NCBI GenBank assembly: GCA_947372005.1
Contig: CANBRV010000004.1
Span: forward strand, 1 to 21,562
Direction of reading: 5' to 3'
DNA length: 21,562 nt
Source: Comamonadaceae bacterium
GTDB taxonomy: Bacteria > Pseudomonadota > Gammaproteobacteria > Burkholderiales > Burkholderiaceae_C
In this document: piece after piece, positions 1 through 5,900 of the stretch
Layout of the letters: every line of letters starts with the position of its first letter
How positions within the stretch are numbered: position 1 is the stretch's first letter
The notes under the pieces: model-generated
What the model saw: only the letters and a program-made list of their open reading frames with translations
The model's database searches: none
Told to the model about the DNA's origin: nothing
Made by a program: the position numbers and the translations under genes

Positions 1-393
1 AACGATTTATCGAACGCGATTGTCGAATTGCGCGGCGACTTGGGCGCTGGCAAAACGACACTGACACGCTATCTACTGCAAGCACTTGGCGTGACGGGAC
101 GCATCAAAAGTCCAACCTATGCCATCGTTGAAACCTATACAGGACATGATGCAGCGGGCATATCTCTTGCAATTTCGCATTTCGATTTTTACCGCTTTAA
201 CGACCCCGAGGAATGGGAGGAAGCGGGCTTTCGCGACATCTTTGCAGCAACAGGATTAAAAATTGTGGAGTGGGCCGACAAGGCGCATCCTTTGCTACCA
301 CCAGCGGACTTCGTGATTTCGATTGAGATGCTGGGGGACGAATCGAGAAACGTTGTTGTGCATCCAAATAAATTAGGGTCTGTCCCCAATTAA
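1..393 (+). CDS. tsaE: tRNA t6A37 threonylcarbamoyladenosine biosynthesis ATPase TsaE (5' end outside window)
   Basis: TsaE is the small P-loop ATPase that works with TsaB and TsaD in making t6A at position 37 of ANN-decoding tRNAs in the cytoplasm. The frame is open from base 1, so the start lies upstream of the window. The Walker A motif GDLGAGKTT is at visible residues 12-20, followed by the family's SPTY(A/T)xVE segment, the HFDFYR motif and the IVEWADKA motif. About 130 codons are visible, against roughly 150 for the family, so only a short N-terminal part is missing. The C-terminus is unusual: the last residues, KLGSVPN and the TAA stop, are encoded by a palindromic repeat (368-392) instead of the usual family tail, which suggests the natural end was replaced. 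amiC begins 2 bases after the stop, so the two genes are probably cotranscribed and perhaps translationally coupled. Confidence 0.93.
   Translation, partial: NDLSNAIVELRGDLGAGKTTLTRYLLQALGVTGRIKSPTYAIVETYTGHDAAGISLAISHFDFYRFNDPEEWEEAGFRDIFAATGLKIVEWADKAHPLLPPADFVISIEMLGDESRNVVVHPNKLGSVPN
368..392. repeat. Single REP-like palindromic unit overlapping the tsaE stop codon
   Basis: This imperfect palindrome has core AGGGTCTGTCCCCAATT. Its reverse complement matches 4282-4306 inside uvrA exactly over 25 bases by my hand alignment. It supplies the last tsaE codons (KLGSVPN) and most of the TAA stop, and ends 3 bases before the amiC ATG. The arms AATTAGGG (371-378) and CCCCAATT (384-391) can pair with one mismatch, so a hairpin would sit where the amiC ribosome binding site should be. 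Unlike the copies in uvrA, no inverted partner is seen nearby. Confidence 0.8.
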
Positions 394-395
394 AT

Positions 396-1703
396 ATGTT
401 CACTCGCCGCCAAGCCTTATTTCATCTGCCATACACGGCACTTTTGCTTGGTGCGCCAGAACTAGCACGGGCTGCAGACACATCTTCGGCAGGTATTCTT
501 GCCGTGCGCGTTTGGCCCGCCTTGGATTACACCCGCGTCACCATTGAGTCCGACATACCGCTCACAACCAAGCAAGTGTTTGTGACCGACCCGCCCCGTT
601 TAGCGCTGGACATTATGGGCATTGATTTAAACCCAGAGCTCAAGGAATTGGTTGCCAAAGTCAAGTCTGATGATCCGTTCATCCAAGGCGTACGTGTCGG
701 GCAAAACGCGCCAGGCGTCGTACGGCTTGTGTTGGATTTAAAGCAAGCCGCTAAACCACAAGTTTTTTTGCTCACCCCTGTTGCGGCATACCACCATCGA
801 TTGGTGGTCGATTTGTATCCGGCCAACCCAATCGATCCATTGGATGCACTTATTGCAGGCATGAAAAAATCACCAACACCTGCCGCCGACCCATTGGGTG
901 ATTTGATTGCAGAAAAAACAAAGAAACCACCGCAAGTCATCGCCAATGTACCGCCTCCCACTCTCAGTCGGCAAGCAGCAGATCGACTCATCATCATCGC
1001 TATTGATGCAGGTCATGGCGGCGAAGATCCTGGCGCCATCGGTCCTGCTGGAACCAAAGAAAAAGATGTCGTGCTGCAAATGGCACTTTTGCTGCAAAAC
1101 AAAATCAATGGTCAAAGCATTGCAGGCAATACGATGCGAGCCTTCCTAACGCGCGATGGCGACTATTTTGTACCGCTACACCAGCGTGTGCAAAAGGCAC
1201 AGCGCGTTAAGGCTGATTTGTTTTTGAGCATTCACGCTGATGCATTTTTTACACCCACCGCGCGCGGCGCCAGTGTGTTTGCTCTGAGCGACAAAGGCGC
1301 CTCCAGCAGCGCGGCGCGTTGGATAGCTGACAAAGAGAACAAAGCCGATAGCGTGGGCGGACTCAACATCAAGGTGAAAGACGTGGAAGTAAAGCGCGCC
1401 TTACTCGACATGAGCCAAGCAGCGCAAATCAAAGATAGCTTGACCCTTGGAGACGGCATGATTACCGAGATAGGCAGCATGGCAAAACTACACAAGGGCA
1501 AAGTCGAGCAAGCCAGCTTTGCCGTACTCAAAGCACCCGACATTCCCAGTATCTTGATCGAAACCGCTTTTATCAGTCACCCAGAAGAAGAGCAAAAATT
1601 GCGCGACCCCCAGTATCAAGATCAGCTGACAAGCGCGGTGTTACGTGGCCTCACTCGATATTTTTCCAAACATCCACCACTGGCACGCAATCGTAGTGTT
1701 TAG
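396..1703 (+). CDS. amiC: N-acetylmuramoyl-L-alanine amidase, AmiC type (AMIN + Amidase_3), Tat-exported
   Basis: This is a periplasmic zinc amidase that cuts the lactyl-L-alanine amide bond of peptidoglycan to separate daughter cells. The N-terminus MFTRRQALFHL has a twin-arginine motif followed by a hydrophobic stretch and an ALARA-like cleavage region (AspELARA-A), suggesting Tat export as in E. coli AmiC. An AMIN domain covers about residues 35-145 (septal targeting) and a low-complexity linker about 150-195. The Amidase_3 domain follows from about 198, with zinc ligands H207 (AGHGGEDPG), E222 and H280 (SIHAD) and catalytic E389 (LIETAFISHPEEE). An insert at about residues 330-385 corresponds to the regulatory helix region that EnvC/NlpD-type activators displace in this family. 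The tsaE-amiC order is a common proteobacterial arrangement. No clear Shine-Dalgarno is visible; the upstream bases are the repeat at 368-392. Confidence 0.93.
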   Translation: MFTRRQALFHLPYTALLLGAPELARAADTSSAGILAVRVWPALDYTRVTIESDIPLTTKQVFVTDPPRLALDIMGIDLNPELKELVAKVKSDDPFIQGVRVGQNAPGVVRLVLDLKQAAKPQVFLLTPVAAYHHRLVVDLYPANPIDPLDALIAGMKKSPTPAADPLGDLIAEKTKKPPQVIANVPPPTLSRQAADRLIIIAIDAGHGGEDPGAIGPAGTKEKDVVLQMALLLQNKINGQSIAGNTMRAFLTRDGDYFVPLHQRVQKAQRVKADLFLSIHADAFFTPTARGASVFALSDKGASSSAARWIADKENKADSVGGLNIKVKDVEVKRALLDMSQAAQIKDSLTLGDGMITEIGSMAKLHKGKVEQASFAVLKAPDIPSILIETAFISHPEEEQKLRDPQYQDQLTSAVLRGLTRYFSKHPPLARNRSV

Positions 1704-1705
1704 GC

Positions 1706-2815
1706 TTAGCGTCTAAATTTCCCATCACGGCCGATGATGGACAAATCTGCAAAATCAAGGCCCGTGTGATCTGTAACGCTATAACTCACCACTAACCCAC
1801 CAAGATCGTATCGGCTCATACTATTAAGAGCCATCGTCAAGCGGTCGCTAGTCGGGTTTCTCCCTGCACGGCGCAAGCCCTCAACCAACACCTTAGCCGC
1901 AGCGAAGCCTTCTAGCATGGCTGGTGAAAGATTTTGATTGGTCACTTTGGCCAACCCTTGCGCTTCGCGAACCATGGCGTAATTAATGGCTCGTTCAGCA
2001 GGGAAAACCTGCGTCACGATGACGCCTTCGCCCTGTGCGCCTAAGGATTTGATAAATCCTTCCGATGCATTATTTGATAGCGTCACTACGGCAGAGGTTG
2101 AGCCTGCTGCCCGCAGCGCTTTAATGCCTTCGCTCACTGCTGTTCCAGACGCAACCCACAAAATAGTTTGAGGGTTGGCTTTGATGAGCGCAGGCACGAT
2201 GGAAGCGAAATCAGGCTTACTACGATCCGCTTTTAGCACGGCAACAGGCTTAATTTTGTTTTTAGCAAATGCTGCGTCAGCACCCGCCAAGGCATCTGCA
2301 CCAAACGAGTCATCCACATGGACCAAGGCAATACGATCCGTCTTTACCGTATTGAGATGGTCAATAATTTTTTCAACTTCCCGTTGATAGCTAGAGCGCA
2401 CATTAAAAATATAACGGTTCACGGGTTTATGCAGCAGCGTCGCGCCTGTAGACGGTGCAATCAAAGGAATACCATATTTAGCAAGTAACGGCATGATGGC
2501 TTCGGTATGCGGTGTACCGCGGTTCAAAAAAAGTGCAATCACCTTTTTCTCTTCAATCAAAATTCGAGCATTTTCAGCCGCCTGCTTCACATCAAACTGA
2601 TCATCCAATGTGATGAGATCAATCCGTTCCCCCGAGATGCCGCCCTTGGAATTAATGGCGTCAATATAAAGTTTGGCTCCGCTCAAAGCTTCTTTGACCG
2701 TACCGGAAACAGGGCCTGTCAACCCAACAGTTTGACCAATTCTGATTTGTGCCCAAGCATGATCAAGCGACAGCATTAGTACAACAATTACGCCTAGTTT
2801 TTTTAAAAAATACAT
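1706..2815 (-). CDS. ABC transporter substrate-binding protein, branched-chain amino acid type (LivJ/LivK-like, Peripla_BP_6)
   Basis: This is a periplasmic binding protein of the large Leu/Ile/Val-type family that is expanded in Burkholderiales. A Sec signal peptide is clear: MYFLKK, a hydrophobic core and cleavage after HAWA, giving a mature start of QIRIGQ. The mature part opens with the family pattern IGQTVGLTGPVSGTVKEA, then INSKGGISGERIDLI, and has the two-lobe motifs IPLIAPSTGA and ALVHVDDSFGADAL. At 369 residues the length is normal. No permease or ATPase partner lies beside it, so the ligand cannot be inferred. The stop is 2 bases from the convergent amiC stop. An AAGGGA ribosome binding site sits 7 bases before the ATG, and a plausible promoter (GTTACA, 17 bases, TATAGT) lies in the gap shared with uvrA. 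Confidence 0.9.
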   Translation of the reverse strand: MYFLKKLGVIVVLMLSLDHAWAQIRIGQTVGLTGPVSGTVKEALSGAKLYIDAINSKGGISGERIDLITLDDQFDVKQAAENARILIEEKKVIALFLNRGTPHTEAIMPLLAKYGIPLIAPSTGATLLHKPVNRYIFNVRSSYQREVEKIIDHLNTVKTDRIALVHVDDSFGADALAGADAAFAKNKIKPVAVLKADRSKPDFASIVPALIKANPQTILWVASGTAVSEGIKALRAAGSTSAVVTLSNNASEGFIKSLGAQGEGVIVTQVFPAERAINYAMVREAQGLAKVTNQNLSPAMLEGFAAAKVLVEGLRRAGRNPTSDRLTMALNSMSRYDLGGLVVSYSVTDHTGLDFADLSIIGRDGKFRR

Positions 2816-2843
2816 ATCTTTTTCCCTTTATTTCTTACTGCTC

Positions 2844-2872
2844 ACTATAAAGATAAATAAACATTTTGTAAC
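2844..2872 (-). promoter_or_regulatory. Candidate sigma-70 promoter for the substrate-binding protein
   Basis: On the minus strand, GTTACA (2867-2872, four of six to the -35 consensus) and TATAGT (2844-2849, five of six to the -10 consensus) are separated by 17 bases. They lie upstream of the AAGGGA ribosome binding site of the gene ending at 1706. The same 102-base gap must also carry the uvrA promoter; a TATAAA lies at 2846-2851 on the plus strand but lacks a good -35 partner. No CTGT-N8-ACAG LexA box was seen in the gap. Confidence 0.35.
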
Positions 2873-2917
2873 GAGGCAACTACTTAGAATGTTGGGCTCT
2901 ACTTTGAAAGACTGGCC

Positions 2918-5900
2918 ATGACACCCTTCATCAAGATTCGCGGCGCACGCCAGCATAACCTCAAAAACCTCGATCTCGATATTAAAACGGGTGAGCTGAC
3001 GGTGGTGACGGGCGTCAGTGGTTCGGGTAAATCTTCCTTAGTGTTTGACACGCTCTTTGCCGAAGGCCAGCGCCGCTATGTAGAAACCTTTAGCGCCTAC
3101 GCGCGGCAGTTTTTGGACCGCATGGACAAGCCCGCCGTAGACAAGATTGAAGGCGTACCGCCCGCCATCGCCATTGACCAAAGCAACCCCGTTCGCAGCT
3201 CGCGCTCCACGGTTGGCACGATGACAGAGCTAAACGATCACCTCAAACTGTTATTCGCGAGAAGCGCCCAGTTATTTGACAAACAAACAGGACTTCCCGT
3301 CCGCCACGACGACACAGAAAGCATCTATGCAGAGATCGTAAATCGTGCCAAATCAAATGATCCTCGTCTTCAAATCACCTTTCCCGTCACCCTTCCCGCC
3401 AACACCACGCCCGAAGAACTTCAGCAGTGGCTATCGGCCAGCGGTTTTACGCGCATCCACACATTTGAAGAAAAACTCTATGTCGTCGCCGACCGATTCC
3501 GAGCCAGCTCAGTAGAAAAGGCGCGTGCCATTGAGGCGATAGAGACCGCGCTCAAACACGGCAGTGGCAAGCTCACCGTCTTTGCAGGCACTGATACCGA
3601 ATCACAAGAATGGCGCTTCTCCACGGGTCTGCATTGCCCCGAAAGCGGCATCCAGTATGGCATCCCAACCCCTTCGTTGTTTTCATTTAACTCCGCGCAT
3701 GGCGCGTGCGAGACCTGCCGCGGCTTTGGCAGGGTCATCGGTGTGGACTACGGACTCGTCATCCCTAACGACAAATTGACCTTGCGCATGGGCGCCATCA
3801 AAGTCATGCAAACGCCTGCGTGGAAGGAAGCGCAAGACGATTTGATGCGACATGCGGAAACCGCAGGCATTCCGCGGGATACGCCTTGGAACAAGCTCAC
3901 ACACGACCAGCAGCAGTGGGTGATTAACGGCTCACCGAATTGGAATGGCAAGTGGAATCAACATTGGTTTGGCATCAAACGCTTCTTTGAATATTTGGAG
4001 AGCAAAGCTTACAAAATGCACATCCGCGTGCTGCTGTCCAAGTACCGCAGCTACACGACTTGCCCGACTTGCGATAGCGCGAGGCTCAAGCTGGAATCCT
4101 TGCTGTGGCGCGTTGGAAGCAAATCTCAATCGGATGCTGTGCTGCAAGCCATGTCCAGATTCGCCCCCAAAGGCATTGGCTTTGAAAGCCATGTCCTGCA
4201 TGGCCTAGCGGGTCTCTGCCTGCATGATGTGATGAAGTTGCCGATAGAGAAGCTGAGGACTTTCTTTGGCTCGCTTGCAGATAATTGGGGACAGACCCTA
4301 ATTTATGCTTCGCAAAATTCAGGGTCAGTCCCCAACTTATCTGTCCAAGCCAAAGCACAAAAACTCATCCTAGAAGAAATCAACACACGCTTGCAATATC
4401 TCTGCGATGTGGGCATTGGCTATCTCACACTCGATCGGCAAAGCCGCACGCTCTCTGGCGGTGAGGTACAGCGTATCAACTTGACCACGGCGCTGGGTAC
4501 ATCGCTGGTCAACACACTTTTTGTTTTGGACGAGCCCAGCATTGGTCTGCATCCACGCGACATGGATCGCATCACCCGCGCCATGCTGCGCCTCCGAGAT
4601 GCAGGCAACACGCTTGTTGTCGTTGAGCACGACCCTGCCGTGATGCTGGCGGCAGACCGCGTGATTGACATGGGTCCAGGCCCAGGAACGGCTGGTGGGC
4701 AAATGGTGTTTGATGGCACGCCCGAATTACTACGAAGCGCTGACACGCTCACGGGCGCTTATCTGGCAGGCCGCAAAACGATCGGGCTTGGCTTTAAAAA
4801 ACTCGTCACAGAGTCCACACCACGTTTGATTTTGGAGGGCGCTCGCCAGCACAACTTAAAAAACATCAACGTCGATATCCCACTCAAATGCTTAGTCACC
4901 ATGACGGGTGTGAGCGGTTCGGGCAAATCGACGCTGGTGCAGGACATCCTCGCGCCCGCGCTCTTGCGCCACTTTGGCAAAGCCACCGATACACCTGGTC
5001 TGCACGACCGCTTAATGGGTGCCGACCATTTAGAAGAAGTCGTCTTTGTCGATCAATCCCCGATTGGCAAAACCGCCCGCTCCAACCCCGCCAGCTATGT
5101 GGGCGCGTGGGACGCTATCCGCGAGTTATTTGCGCAAGTACCACTGGCCAAACAGCGGGGCTACACGGCGGCTAAGTTTTCGTTTAACGGCGGCGATGGA
5201 CGTTGCCCGACCTGCGGCGGCTCAGGCTTTGAGCACGTAGAAATGCAATTTTTATCGGACGTCTATTTGCGCTGCCAAGATTGCGAGGGTAAGCGGTATC
5301 GTCCTGAAATCTTAGAAATTCGTTGGAACGGTTTAAACGTAGCCGATGTGCTGGAACTTACAGTCCATGAAGCTTGCGAGCGATTCGCAGGTGAGCGGGA
5401 AGTACTTCGCGTCTTGCAACCCATCGTCGATGTGGGACTCGATTACGTCAAGCTCGGGCAACCTGTGCCCACACTCTCTGGCGGCGAAGCACAGCGTTTG
5501 AAGTTGGCGGGGTTTCTTGCGGAGACACAACAAAAGAGATCGGCCAGCAAGCAGCCGATTGCCACCAAGGGCAAACTCTTTATGTTCGACGAGCCCACCA
5601 CGGGATTGCATTTTGACGACATCGCCAAGCTGATGCGAGCGCTACGTAAGCTCTTGGATGCAGGCCATTCGCTGGTCATCATCGAGCACAACTTAGACGT
5701 GATTCGCGCCTCCGATTGGCTAATTGACCTAGGCCCAGAAGGCGGCGATGCTGGAGGAGAAATTGTGGCTGTTGGCACGCCCGACGACCTCAAGCAGCAC
5801 GCGACAAGCCATACGGGACGGGCTTTGCGCGAGTACGAAGGAGCTGTTGGGGTCAGCGAAAAAGTAGCTGTAGGGATGGCGGCAAACAATTGGGGTCTGA

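Noticed and set aside
2816..2917. Possible SOS (LexA) box for uvrA
   Set aside because: No CTGT-N8-ACAG or close variant is visible in the gap upstream of uvrA.
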